Positions 1 to 8,722 of a DNA stretch of 64,000 nucleotides are shown here, one piece after another; positions within the stretch are counted from its first letter, which is position 1; each line of letters opens with the position of its first letter. The DNA comes from Flagellimonas onchidii. Lineage in GTDB: Bacteria > Bacteroidota > Bacteroidia > Flavobacteriales > Flavobacteriaceae. The position numbers were made by a program, and so were the translations under genes. The notes beneath the pieces were generated by a model. The model saw only the letters and a program-made list of their open reading frames with translations, was not told the origin of the DNA and made no database searches. The stretch covers positions 62,001-126,000 of the forward strand of contig NZ_SRXX01000005.1 of the NCBI RefSeq assembly GCF_004804315.1. The letters run 5' to 3'.

Positions 1-1933
1 TTTCTTTCCCTAAATTTTTAAAGTTTTCACCGACTACCGCAATTTCATGGAAATTCTGGTTTTTATAAAGAACCAAATGAAGCCAATTGGTAAACCCTTG
101 TGCACTTTCGTCAAAATCGACCTGTACATTTTTAACCATTTGTTCGGCCATTTCACCATAACCTTCCTCTGAAAACAACTTGTGGTACTTTAAAAGGTTC
201 TTTGCCATTATGGAGTTGGAAGAAGAAATCTCCTTGTCGTAGGTTTCTATAGACTTTCTAATTAGCGAATTATCTTCATCTGAAGTATAAAAGAACATTC
301 CCGATTCATCGTTAAAAAAATGATCTTTCGTATAATCCAGTAATTTTTTGCCAAGCATTAACCACTTTTCATCAAAAGTAACCTCATAAAGGGCAAGGTA
401 GGCTTCTATAACAGTCGCATAGTCATCTAAAAATGCATTAATGCTGCTTTTACCTTCTTTGTGATTTCTAAAAAGGGAGGAGTCATTTTTGATTACCTCC
501 TTTTCAATAAATGCAGCATTTTTAAGCGCTAGTTCTAGATATTCCTCATTTCCCAAATAGCGATAGGCATCAACAAGTCCCTTTAGCATTAAACCGTTCC
601 AAGAGGTAAGAATTTTGTCATCCAACCTCGGTTTTGCTCGTTTTGCTCTCTCTTTTTTCAAGATGTTAAGAGACTGTTTCATTTTCTGTCTTAGGTCGGA
701 TGGTTCAATGTTATGTTTTTGAGAAATTTCATCATCACTCTTATCTCGAATTAATACATAATTTCCATTTTCCCAGAGGCCATATGAATTGATGTTGAAA
801 TAATCCTTGAAAATATCATAGTCAGCACCTAACAATTGTTTTAATTCTTCTTTTGTCCAGACGTAATAGGCACCTTCTTCCAATTCACCATGTTCATCTA
901 AGCTGTCTGCATCCAAAGATGAGTAAAAACCACCGCTTTTATCCAGAAGCTCTTCCTTAACAAACTCAATGGTCTCTTCAACAACATTTTTATATAGATT
1001 ATTTTTTGTTACTGCATACGCTTTTGAGTAAAGGCTGGTGAGCTGTCCGTTGTCATATAGCATTTTTTCAAAATGGGGCACATGCCACTTGTTGTCGACC
1101 GCGTATCGCGAGAATCCACCGCCCACATGGTCGTACACTCCTCCATAGGCCATTCTGGTCAATGTGGTGCCTACCTGCTCCATTATTTCATCATTGTCAG
1201 TTGCCGTCGCATAATGCAATAAAAAGTCCCAATTATTGGGCATCATAAACTTTGGTGCCCGTTTGTATCCGCCTAAATAATTATCGAAATGTTTGGACCA
1301 ATTTGCCACAGCTTTTTCGAGTTGCTCCAAAGAGTAGGTGTCTGCATCTGCTTGGTTCTGTACTAAGTTGATGGCATTGATGCCGTTGGACAAATCCGTA
1401 GCAACCTGAACTATTCTTGGTTTATCTGTTTTGTAGAGTTCAACAAGTCGATTCAAGGATTTGATCCAGTTATCTTTTGGGACATACGTGGCTCCCCAAA
1501 AGGGCCTTCCATCTGGCAGGGCCACAATGTTCAATGGCCACCCTCCATTTCCAGACATCATCTGAATCGCATCCATATATATTTGATCCACATCAGGTCT
1601 TTCTTCCCTATCAATTTTAATATTGATGAAGTTTTCGTTCATCATTTTGGCCACTTCCTCGTCCTCAAAACACTCTTTTTCCATAACATGGCACCAATGA
1701 CAAGCTGCATAACCAATACTGATCAGAAGTGGTTTGTCCTCTTTTTTTGCCCGTTCAAGTACTTCAGGTTTCCATGCTTCCCAGTTTACGGGATTGTGGG
1801 CATGCTGTAATAAATAAGGACTGGTCTCATGGACCAGGGCATTGGTGTATTTGTGATTCACGTTTTTTGTTTTTTGGGTACATCCTTGAGTTAAGGAAAG
1901 TATAACCCATAAAATGGTAATTCTTTTGATCAT
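1..1933 (-). CDS. DUF255 thioredoxin-domain lipoprotein (YyaL/SPATA20 family), partial at left edge
   Basis: The reading frame is open from the ATG at 1933 down to base 1, so the 3' end lies outside the window. The N-terminus is a short hydrophobic signal ending in a lipobox-like TQGC (Cys18), which suggests a lipoprotein; most family members are cytosolic. Next comes the DUF255 thioredoxin-like domain with the motif LLSIGYAACHWCHVME, containing a CxxC pair, followed by a conserved GGWPLN segment. The rest is an alpha/alpha-toroid similar to N-acylglucosamine 2-epimerase folds (PHFEKMLYDNGQ, SLDADS, LTSWNGLM). The family's reaction is not established. It is downstream of dodecin on the same strand, but a terminator separates the two. 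Family assignment is secure; function and localisation are inference. Confidence 0.85.
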   Translation of the reverse strand, partial: MIKRITILWVILSLTQGCTQKTKNVNHKYTNALVHETSPYLLQHAHNPVNWEAWKPEVLERAKKEDKPLLISIGYAACHWCHVMEKECFEDEEVAKMMNENFINIKIDREERPDVDQIYMDAIQMMSGNGGWPLNIVALPDGRPFWGATYVPKDNWIKSLNRLVELYKTDKPRIVQVATDLSNGINAINLVQNQADADTYSLEQLEKAVANWSKHFDNYLGGYKRAPKFMMPNNWDFLLHYATATDNDEIMEQVGTTLTRMAYGGVYDHVGGGFSRYAVDNKWHVPHFEKMLYDNGQLTSLYSKAYAVTKNNLYKNVVEETIEFVKEELLDKSGGFYSSLDADSLDEHGELEEGAYYVWTKEELKQLLGADYDIFKDYFNINSYGLWENGNYVLIRDKSDDEISQKHNIEPSDLRQKMKQSLNILKKERAKRAKPRLDDKILTSWNGLMLKGLVDAYRYLGNEEYLELALKNAAFIEKEVIKNDSSLFRNHKEGKSSINAFLDDYATVIEAYLALYEVTFDEKWLMLGKKLLDYTKDHFFNDESGMFFYTSDEDNSLIRKSIETYDKEISSSNSIMAKNLLKYHKLFSEEGYGEMAEQMVKNVQVDFDESAQGFTNWLHLVLYKNQNFHEIAVVGENFKNLGKE

Positions 1934-1950
1934 AACAACATTTTAAGCAT

Positions 1951-1977
1951 AAAAAAAGCGCCCTCTCAAGGCGCTTT
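1951..1977 (-). terminator. Rho-independent terminator downstream of dodecin
   Basis: Read on the minus strand, an 8-bp stem AAAGCGCC/GGCGCTTT with a 7-nt loop runs into a T tract. It ends the dodecin transcript before the DUF255 gene. Confidence 0.8.
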
Positions 1978-1992
1978 CATTTGCCCTTTCGA

Positions 1993-2193
1993 TTATTTTA
2001 CCTCGAAGGTAATCTTTACATTCACTCTGTATTCATCAATCTTGCCATCTTTTACCGAGGCGCTTTGTTCATTGATATAGACCGAACGGATGTTTTTAAC
2101 TGATTTGGACGCTTGGTCCAATGCGTTCTTTGCGGCTTGTTCCCAACTCTCGTCTGAGTTGGCCAAAACCTCAATTACTTTTAATACTGCCAT
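1993..2193 (-). CDS. Dodecin family protein
   Basis: A 66-residue protein with the size and pattern of dodecin, a small flavin-storage protein that forms hollow dodecamers. It starts MAVLKVIEV, has SWEQAAKNAL in the helix, and continues with NIRS, DGKIDEYRVN and KITFEV in the strands. The longer frame upstream adds 25 hydrophobic residues with no counterpart in dodecins, so the ATG at 2193 is preferred. In most bacterial dodecins the NLRW motif supplies the Trp that stacks on the flavin ring; here that position reads NIRS (Ser37), so flavin binding may be altered. The gene lies 70 bp downstream of nfu behind a terminator, and has its own terminator. Confidence 0.88.
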   Translation of the reverse strand: MAVLKVIEVLANSDESWEQAAKNALDQASKSVKNIRSVYINEQSASVKDGKIDEYRVNVKITFEVK

Positions 2194-2227
2194 AATAGTT
2201 AATGATTTTAAATTTATCCAATTTAGG

Positions 2228-2251
2228 AAAAAAATGACCATAAAGAGGTCA
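2228..2251 (-). terminator. Rho-independent terminator downstream of nfu
   Basis: On the minus strand TGACC...GGTCA forms a short stem with a 7-nt loop, followed by seven T residues. It lies just after the nfu stop codon. Confidence 0.6.
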
Positions 2252-2264
2252 ATAAGCCCTAAAA

Positions 2265-3161
2265 TCAACCGTTTATGGCAATTACTTCGTTTACCTTATC
2301 GCCCAACATATTTTTGAGCATGGTCTCGATTCCGTTTTTTAGGGTAAAAGTGGAAGAAGGACATCCACTACAGGCACCTTGTAAAATAACATTTACCGTT
2401 TTACTTTCTTTTTCGTAGGATTGGAAAAGTATATTGCCTCCATCACTGGCAACTGCAGGTTTTACATATTCTTCAAGGATGCCCACAATTTGTTGGGATG
2501 TAGCATCGTATTGGGTTTGATTTACCTGTTGCTCGGCAGTTTCCTTAGCTTTTTCTGTTGCTGCCTCTGATACTACTTCTTTGCCGTCAGCAAGGAATTC
2601 CCTAATGAATTCTCGTACTTCCATGGCAATTTCTTCCCAATTTGCCACATCATATTTGGTAACGGAAACATAGTTTTCGTCCAAAAAAACCTCTTTTACA
2701 AAAGGAAAATGAAAAAGTTCACGAGCTAGTTGCGAATCCTTGGCCTCATCAATGTTCTTAAACTCGTATGTGGTAGGTACAATTCTCTTGTTGGAGACAA
2801 ATTTCATTACAGCAGGATTTGGAGTTACTTCAGCATAGACTGTAATGGGTTGTTTCTTTTTGGACACTTCCTCGTGTACAATAGGCTCATCCGCATTCAA
2901 ATATTCCACCAACTGTTGGGCTACTTCGTCCTTTACATCGCCCCATTCAACTATATCGAAGCGTTCAAGAGCAACAAAATTACCCGAGATGTATACAGTT
3001 TTGATAAATGGAAGATAGAACAATTGTTGGGCTAAGGGTGAATTTTTAGCCTCATCTATATTTTTATACTCATAGTTTCCCTTGGCCAAAAAATGATTTG
3101 CCTCGAACTTTAAGATTTTTGGGTTATTGGTGGTGACAACTGTTATGTTATATTCTTTCAT
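2265..3161 (-). CDS. Nfu/NifU-type iron-sulfur cluster scaffold with duplicated N-terminal domain
   Basis: A 298-residue protein. Residues about 1-95 and 108-200 are two diverged copies of the Nfu N-terminal domain, both with the pattern KF...Y.(Y/F)KNIDEAK.S.LA..LF..PF(I/V)K.V. Residues about 225-298 are the NifU C-terminal domain with the cluster-binding CSGC motif. Nfu proteins carry Fe-S clusters and hand them to apo-targets in the cytosol. The ATG at 3161 is chosen because the protein then begins directly in the Nfu_N fold; the longer frame would add an unrelated hydrophobic stretch, and a good promoter-like pair lies between the two starts. Two N-domains on one C-domain is a layout seen in Bacteroidota homologues. 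Confidence 0.93.
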   Translation of the reverse strand: MKEYNITVVTTNNPKILKFEANHFLAKGNYEYKNIDEAKNSPLAQQLFYLPFIKTVYISGNFVALERFDIVEWGDVKDEVAQQLVEYLNADEPIVHEEVSKKKQPITVYAEVTPNPAVMKFVSNKRIVPTTYEFKNIDEAKDSQLARELFHFPFVKEVFLDENYVSVTKYDVANWEEIAMEVREFIREFLADGKEVVSEAATEKAKETAEQQVNQTQYDATSQQIVGILEEYVKPAVASDGGNILFQSYEKESKTVNVILQGACSGCPSSTFTLKNGIETMLKNMLGDKVNEVIAING

Positions 3162-3176
3162 AGCAACTATTTGGTG

Positions 3177-3208
3177 CAAAAATACCAAAGTAAACAAGAG
3201 GGTCAAAA
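3177..3208 (-). promoter_or_regulatory. Bacteroidota-type promoter for nfu
   Basis: On the minus strand TTTTG (3204-3208) and TATTTTTG (3177-3184) are separated by exactly 19 bp, matching the Bacteroidota housekeeping consensus TTTG-N19-TAnnTTTG. It sits 15 bp upstream of the preferred nfu start. Confidence 0.7.
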
Positions 3209-3287
3209 TATATAATAATGTATCGGTTAGACCGTTATTTAAATGTTTGATTACCTTTAAACCCCAACTATAGCCCAAAATCGTTGC

Positions 3288-4283
3288 ATGAGACGCTATT
3301 TAACCCCATTGATCTTAACCCTATTTTTTGGGCTGACTACTAAGGCTCAGGAGGGAATTCCTGTTTATTTTGATTATTTATCGGATAACTACTATTTGGT
3401 GTATCCTTCTATGGCTGGAATTGCAGAAGGAACCAAAATAAGGCTTACAGCGCGCAAACAATGGTTCAGTGTTGATGAGGCGCCAAGCCTTCAAACCTTG
3501 AATTTCAATTCTAGGGTTGGTGAGCGCAGCGGAATAGGCGCTATTTTATTTAATGATTCCAACGGATATCATTCGCAGACTGGGTTTAAAGCTACGTATG
3601 CGCATCATCTGCAATTGGCAGGTGATTTCAGGACTCTGAACCAAATTTCCTTTGGATTGAGTGCTGGGGTTATTTTAAGTAGTTTGGACGAGACGGAATT
3701 CAGGTCGATAGTGCCGGATCCTGTAATCACAGGAGTAAAGAATACCGCTAGCTATTTTAATGCGGATTTAGGGATGTCCTATAATCTTATGGAGTTTTAT
3801 GCCCATGCTGCCGTTTTGAATATACTTGGAAGTGGACGAGATTTGTATACTGCTGCTGAATTTGACAACTTAAGAAGATATTTGCTTTCTGCAGGGTATG
3901 TTTTTGGGAAAAAGACACGGATTGAGCCGTCTATTTTGTTCCAAATGACTGATTTTACCAAGGAAAAGACCATTGATTTCAATGCGAAAGTCTATAGGGA
4001 TGTTAGTTTCGGAACCGTTTGGGGAGGATTATCCTATCGTAGAAGCTTCGATGGGGCGCAATTTCAGACCAATGGAGGTTTTGGAGAGCAGCGCTTACAA
4101 TTGTTCACACCAATAGTGGGTGTAAATGTGAACAATTTCCTGTTTTCATATAATTATTCTTATCAATCAGGAGACATTCGTTTTGATAATGGTGGGTTCC
4201 ATCAGATTACCTTGGGTTATGACTTTGGTCAGAATGATCAAGGCAAGCGATACGATTGCTACTGTCCTGCCGCTAATAATTAA
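3288..4283 (+). CDS. PorP/SprF family outer-membrane protein
   Basis: A 331-residue protein with a cleavable signal peptide (MRRYLTPLILTLFFGLTTKAQ) followed by the PorP/SprF barrel pattern, including YLVYPSMAGI, TARKQW, a GIGAILFND turn and GFKATYAHHL. The family is specific to type IX secretion and gliding machinery in Bacteroidota; SprF-like members help export particular type B C-terminal-domain proteins. No T9SS cargo gene is adjacent, so this copy is an orphan whose partner must be elsewhere. It ends in a short Cys-containing tail (RYDCYCPAANN). It is divergent from nfu, 126 bp from that start. Confidence 0.85.
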   Translation: MRRYLTPLILTLFFGLTTKAQEGIPVYFDYLSDNYYLVYPSMAGIAEGTKIRLTARKQWFSVDEAPSLQTLNFNSRVGERSGIGAILFNDSNGYHSQTGFKATYAHHLQLAGDFRTLNQISFGLSAGVILSSLDETEFRSIVPDPVITGVKNTASYFNADLGMSYNLMEFYAHAAVLNILGSGRDLYTAAEFDNLRRYLLSAGYVFGKKTRIEPSILFQMTDFTKEKTIDFNAKVYRDVSFGTVWGGLSYRRSFDGAQFQTNGGFGEQRLQLFTPIVGVNVNNFLFSYNYSYQSGDIRFDNGGFHQITLGYDFGQNDQGKRYDCYCPAANN

Positions 4284-4317
4284 AAAAGGCCTATCCAAAG
4301 GATAGACCAGTTTTAAT
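4282..4317. terminator. Bidirectional terminator between porP/sprF and the VWA gene
   Basis: GGCCTATCC-AAA-GGATAGACC forms a 9-bp stem with one mismatch, flanked by A-rich and T-rich tracts, so it can serve both convergent genes. The U-tract is stronger for the minus-strand VWA gene. Confidence 0.7.
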
Positions 4318-4331
4318 TTGTAATCAGGAGC

Positions 4332-5501
4332 TTAGTCCCATTTATAATTTTTCTTTGAAGCTTGTGTTTTTATTGCGGATAGCATAGCATTTTCGAGTTC
4401 CCCGGTTTCCTCTTTTTGGTTTTTGGCAATATAGGCTTCGCGCTTTTTGTTCAATTCCTGAATTTGTTTTTGGATTTTTTCACGCTCGTTTTTTTTCTCT
4501 GCTATATATACCTTGATTTCCTTCTCTGACTTTCCTTTTAATTCGGTAGGAAGGTCATTTTCGGGCATTTCCTCTAACAATTCTTCATCATTCTCCAAAG
4601 CATCCACCAAGTCCCAATTGGAGTTTTTATATAACCTGGAGCTTTTGCTGACAGCCCTTTTTACTGCGACCACCTCTTCCAATTCAGCGGCGTTGCTATC
4701 TTGCGTTGCCTGAGCCATTTTCTTTTGCCTTCCCATAGAACCATAAGAAATATAGGTGTTGTTCAATTGACCATTTAACTTGATTATAATATCGTCATAG
4801 GGAGTTTCAATATGGACCACCTGTCGATTGTGGTCTATGGCCATGTACTCCCCACCAGTTATAGTGGCACCGCTTTTCCATTTTGTGGAAATACCTTGAT
4901 TGTAGTTACCACAGAAAATGGTGTTTACAATAACATCTTTTTCTTTGGCATTATATGCGGCATCTTGATAGTTTAATTTACCCTGGGTAAAAGGTTCGTT
5001 CCCAGCAATAAAGATCATTTTCAAGTCATCTGGATTTTTCCCCCAATCCAATTGTTTCAATGAAGTATGAATAACCTCTCCGCAATATTCCTCACCGCCA
5101 TTTGTGGTTAGGGAAAACAGTTTCTCGGAAATTTCATCAAGATCTTTGCTAAAGCCAATAACTTGCCTAATGTAACCCTCTCTAGAGCTTAAGTTATCGT
5201 TTCCATATTCATAAAGTGCTATTTGAAGCAGGGGCCTTGTTTCATTACCACATTTTGCATGGGTAAATTCATTTACAATATCCCAAAGTTGGGCCTTTGC
5301 TTGATTGATAAGTCCATCCATACTGTTGCTTGTGTCCAGTAGTAAAGCAATTTTCACATATTGCTTGGATGGTTTTTCATCAATTGATTTGGTGATTAAA
5401 GTCGTTTTTGAGTAATTTCTTTCCTTCAAGGTGTCTCCATAAATGTTTCCAATGGTTATTGAGGCTAACATAAAACTCAGTACATATTTAACGTTTTTCA
5501 T
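4332..5501 (-). CDS. Exported von Willebrand factor A domain protein
   Basis: A 389-residue protein with an N-terminal signal segment and a VWA domain from about residue 45 to 245. The metal-ion-dependent adhesion site DTSNS is intact (LLLDTSNSMDG), and a second conserved segment reads MIFIAGNEPFTQG. The C-terminal third (about 270-389) is charged and helical, rich in Glu and Lys with a predicted coiled coil (EKEIKVYIAEKKNEREKI). VWA domains bind protein partners through a divalent cation. No partner gene is adjacent, and the function is unknown. The gene stands alone, convergent with porP/sprF and divergent from the sensor kinase. Confidence 0.8.
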   Translation of the reverse strand: MKNVKYVLSFMLASITIGNIYGDTLKERNYSKTTLITKSIDEKPSKQYVKIALLLDTSNSMDGLINQAKAQLWDIVNEFTHAKCGNETRPLLQIALYEYGNDNLSSREGYIRQVIGFSKDLDEISEKLFSLTTNGGEEYCGEVIHTSLKQLDWGKNPDDLKMIFIAGNEPFTQGKLNYQDAAYNAKEKDVIVNTIFCGNYNQGISTKWKSGATITGGEYMAIDHNRQVVHIETPYDDIIIKLNGQLNNTYISYGSMGRQKKMAQATQDSNAAELEEVVAVKRAVSKSSRLYKNSNWDLVDALENDEELLEEMPENDLPTELKGKSEKEIKVYIAEKKNEREKIQKQIQELNKKREAYIAKNQKEETGELENAMLSAIKTQASKKNYKWD

Positions 5502-5713
5502 GATTCAAGATTTTTTAAATGATGGCCTAAAAGTATTTTCAACTTTTTTCAATAAAAATTGAAAACGAGGGAACAGTTCGCGCCAATGAGTGAATGGTCG
5601 AGTTGATTTTGTTAAGCGGCAAAATGGAGCTATTTGGGACTGTTTTTTACAATGTGTCCATTTTTTAATACGTTTTAGATCAACTAAGTTTACCTATAGT
5701 TTTAAAGGCACAG

Positions 5714-7921
5714 ATGGTAAAAAAAGCACCTTTCATATTCCTTTTTCTCCTTTCCATGTTTACAGGCTTGTCCCAAGTAAATAACAATGGTTCTTTAATT
5801 CAGATTAAAGGATCGGTAAAGGGAAAGGAAAATTTTGAACCTATTTCTGGGGTTGAGATTTACACCAATAAAGGAAGATTTACCACTACCAATGCTTTGG
5901 GAGAGTTTAAGATTGAGGCCTCAATTGGTGATATGCTGATTGTGGAAAGCCCAGAGTTTATAACCGTGAGACATCGTATAACCTCCGATGAAGATATTGA
6001 TGTTCAGGTTCAGGGATATTCACCAAGCGATGTTAGACAAAAAAAGAAAAGTGAGGCAAGAAGGAATGCGATGAACCACGAACGATTTCTGGATTCTGCT
6101 AATTTTTACAAAAAAACCGACCTTGAAAAAAGTATAGACTTTATTGCTAAATCAATTTCACAGCTTGGGAAGAGGGGAGATAAAAAAGAACTGTCATCGG
6201 CTTTGACAACTTTGGGAGACATCTATCTGTTTCATCAGCAATATGATTTGGCCATTACCAACTTAAAAGATGCATTGGCAAACCAAGAATCGGTAAAGGC
6301 CAAATTACTACTTGGAAAAGCTTATCTATTCAATGATGAGTTTCAAAAAGCGGAGAGAACACTTTCCCCTTTGTTGGATGCAAAAAATATGATTCCCTAT
6401 CAACGCATCGAGCTGTATGAGGCATTAGGTGATGCAAATAAAGCACTGTCCAATCTCAAAAAAGCTTTGGATTATTATCGGGAAGGTTTGGAAGTAGCGC
6501 AGAAAAATCAGATTTCCCCTAAGGTAATCGATTTAAACTCTAAAATTGCCGACGCCTATGCCGATGAAAATCGAATCATTGAAGCAGAAGGGTTTTATAA
6601 CAACTCATTGAATCTTTCCAAACAAGTGGCCCCCGAAAGATTGATTGAAGAGAACGAAAAAGTGGCGGATTTTTACAACGAGAAAAACAGATACGATGAC
6701 GAGATACGGTTACGTAAAAAGAGCTTGAACGAATTAAGGCAGTTACCGCAACAAGCAGTAACCAAAGCAAATGCGGGGTTGTTGAGTCCCGATTCCATAA
6801 CATCGCAACGTATCAACTATAAAATTGCCAATGCATATATTGCTCAAGATAAATTGGACGAGGCAATTCCTTATTTGGAACGCAGCATTGTTGAGGCCGA
6901 TGGGGAAGATGATCTTGTGGTGCAAAAAGATGCCACTAGAAAATTATCGGAAGTATATCGATACAAGGGAGATTTTTCAAAAGCCTTGGAATCCTATCAA
7001 AATTATGTTGCAGTTGTAGACAGTCTTTATGTAAGAAAAGAACAGGAGATTTCAAGGGCAGCCCGATTCAATCGTGAAATCGCTACAAAGCAGAATCGTA
7101 TTTCAAGCTTGGAACAAGAACGTCAGTTGTCCCAAAGCAAATACAATTTGGCCGTTACCGAGCAGCAATTGTTCCAAGAAACAAGTAAAAAGCAAAAATG
7201 GATAATCTATTCATTGGCTCTAGGAATTGTTCTTATGACATTAACAGCCTTTTTGTACTATCGTAGCAACAGGCAACAAAAATTAGCAAATAACCTATTG
7301 GCTTTAAAATCACTTCGTACGCAAATGAACCCACATTTCATTTTTAACGCACTTAATTCGGTCAACACCTATATTGCCAAAAGTGATGAACGAAGTGCCA
7401 ATCGGTTTTTAAGTGAGTTTTCCATATTGATGAGAAGTGTGTTGGAGAATTCCGAAGAAGATTTTATTCCGCTTACCAAAGAACTGGAACTTTTGGAATT
7501 ATACGTGAAATTAGAGCATTCCCGTTTTTCTGACAAGTTTGATTTTGAAATTGACATTGATGAAAAAATTGATGTTGATGCTTTTGAAATTCCGCCTATG
7601 CTACTTCAACCCTATATTGAAAATGCTATTTGGCATGGTTTGCGATACCGCGAAGAAAAGGGATTCTTAAAAATAAGTGTAAAACAACTTGATTTGGACA
7701 CGCTTGAAATTGTCATTGCTGACAATGGCATAGGTAGAAAAAAATCTGCCGAATTGAAAACCTCAAATCAGAAGAAACAAAAATCCAAGGGAATGGGGAA
7801 CATCAAAAAACGGATCCAAATTCTTAATGATATGTATAAAAACAAGGTGGATGTTTTTATTTCGGACTTGCACGATGACCAAACCGGAACAAAAGTATCA
7901 CTCAAGCTTAAAAAAGATTAA
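5714..7921 (+). CDS. LytS-type sensor histidine kinase with carboxypeptidase-regulatory-like and TPR sensor region
   Basis: A 735-residue protein. It has a signal peptide (1-21), a CarboxypepD_reg-like beta domain (about 27-100), at least five TPR repeats (about 145-430), a coiled coil, and one membrane helix (about 496-515). These are followed by a His_kinase domain with the phospho-acceptor in QMNPHFIFNALN (His near 541) and a HATPase domain with PPMLLQPYIENAIWHGL and DNGIG. The signal peptide plus single helix would place the TPR region in the periplasm, but some TPR kinases of this type are debated. The stop overlaps the start of the response regulator by one base (TAATG), so the two are co-translated. 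The ligand is unknown. Confidence 0.9.
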   Translation: MVKKAPFIFLFLLSMFTGLSQVNNNGSLIQIKGSVKGKENFEPISGVEIYTNKGRFTTTNALGEFKIEASIGDMLIVESPEFITVRHRITSDEDIDVQVQGYSPSDVRQKKKSEARRNAMNHERFLDSANFYKKTDLEKSIDFIAKSISQLGKRGDKKELSSALTTLGDIYLFHQQYDLAITNLKDALANQESVKAKLLLGKAYLFNDEFQKAERTLSPLLDAKNMIPYQRIELYEALGDANKALSNLKKALDYYREGLEVAQKNQISPKVIDLNSKIADAYADENRIIEAEGFYNNSLNLSKQVAPERLIEENEKVADFYNEKNRYDDEIRLRKKSLNELRQLPQQAVTKANAGLLSPDSITSQRINYKIANAYIAQDKLDEAIPYLERSIVEADGEDDLVVQKDATRKLSEVYRYKGDFSKALESYQNYVAVVDSLYVRKEQEISRAARFNREIATKQNRISSLEQERQLSQSKYNLAVTEQQLFQETSKKQKWIIYSLALGIVLMTLTAFLYYRSNRQQKLANNLLALKSLRTQMNPHFIFNALNSVNTYIAKSDERSANRFLSEFSILMRSVLENSEEDFIPLTKELELLELYVKLEHSRFSDKFDFEIDIDEKIDVDAFEIPPMLLQPYIENAIWHGLRYREEKGFLKISVKQLDLDTLEIVIADNGIGRKKSAELKTSNQKKQKSKGMGNIKKRIQILNDMYKNKVDVFISDLHDDQTGTKVSLKLKKD

Positions 7922-8652
7922 TGGAGCTAAAAACGATTATTGTTGAAGATGAGGCAAATAGCAGGGAGATACTTAGAAATTATCTCTCCAAATATTGTAA
8001 AGGAATAAAAATTTTAGGAGAGGCTTCCAATATTGAGGAAGGACACAGGCTGATTGAGCAATATAAACCTGACCTCGTTTTTTTGGATGTGGAAATGCCT
8101 TTCGGAAATGCCTTTGACCTTTTGGATAAAGTTCCTGACCGTAATTTTGAAACCATTTTTGTCACCGCTTATAATCAATATGCCATTGATGCACTAAATA
8201 ACCATGCTGCATATTATCTGATGAAACCAATCAATATTGATGAATTGATCAAGGCTGTTGACTATGTAAAAGAAATCAAGGAAAAAGAAAATGCCTTGGA
8301 AGGCCAAGTTCTCGAAGCCAAAACAACTAAGACCGAAGGTAAAATAACCTTGCCCCAACAAGATGGGTTTCAAGTGCTGGATGTTAATGATATTTACTTC
8401 TGCAAGGCAGATGATAATTATACCGAGATATACTTGGAGCACAAAAAGATTGTGGTGAGCAAAACCCTAAAGTATTTTGAGGACGCACTTTCTTCATATA
8501 CATTTGCTAGAATACACAAATCTTATCTGGTTCATGTTGGTAAAGTGATAAAATATAAAAAAGGAAAAGGTGGAAGCGTAGTGTTGACAAATGGCAAAGA
8601 ACTGTCGGTTTCTGCCTCAAAAAAAGCTACATTACTCTCCTATTTTCAATAA
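7921..8652 (+). CDS. LytTR-family response regulator
   Basis: A 243-residue protein with an N-terminal receiver domain and a C-terminal LytTR DNA-binding domain (about 140-243). The receiver has acidic residues at 9-11, the phospho-acceptor Asp56 in VFLDVEMP, a conserved Thr in FVTAY and Lys in LMKPI. The LytTR domain shows the DNYTEIYL and FARIHKSYLVH motifs. It is the cognate partner of the upstream kinase, with overlapping stop and start. Targets cannot be read from the sequence; LytTR proteins usually bind paired direct repeats. Confidence 0.93.
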   Translation: MELKTIIVEDEANSREILRNYLSKYCKGIKILGEASNIEEGHRLIEQYKPDLVFLDVEMPFGNAFDLLDKVPDRNFETIFVTAYNQYAIDALNNHAAYYLMKPINIDELIKAVDYVKEIKEKENALEGQVLEAKTTKTEGKITLPQQDGFQVLDVNDIYFCKADDNYTEIYLEHKKIVVSKTLKYFEDALSSYTFARIHKSYLVHVGKVIKYKKGKGGSVVLTNGKELSVSASKKATLLSYFQ

Positions 8653-8722
8653 GGAAATGTCCCCTTGAAGGGACTTTAAGGGTGTTCCGTAAAAACCTAT
8701 CAAACAAAAGAAGAAATTAAAA

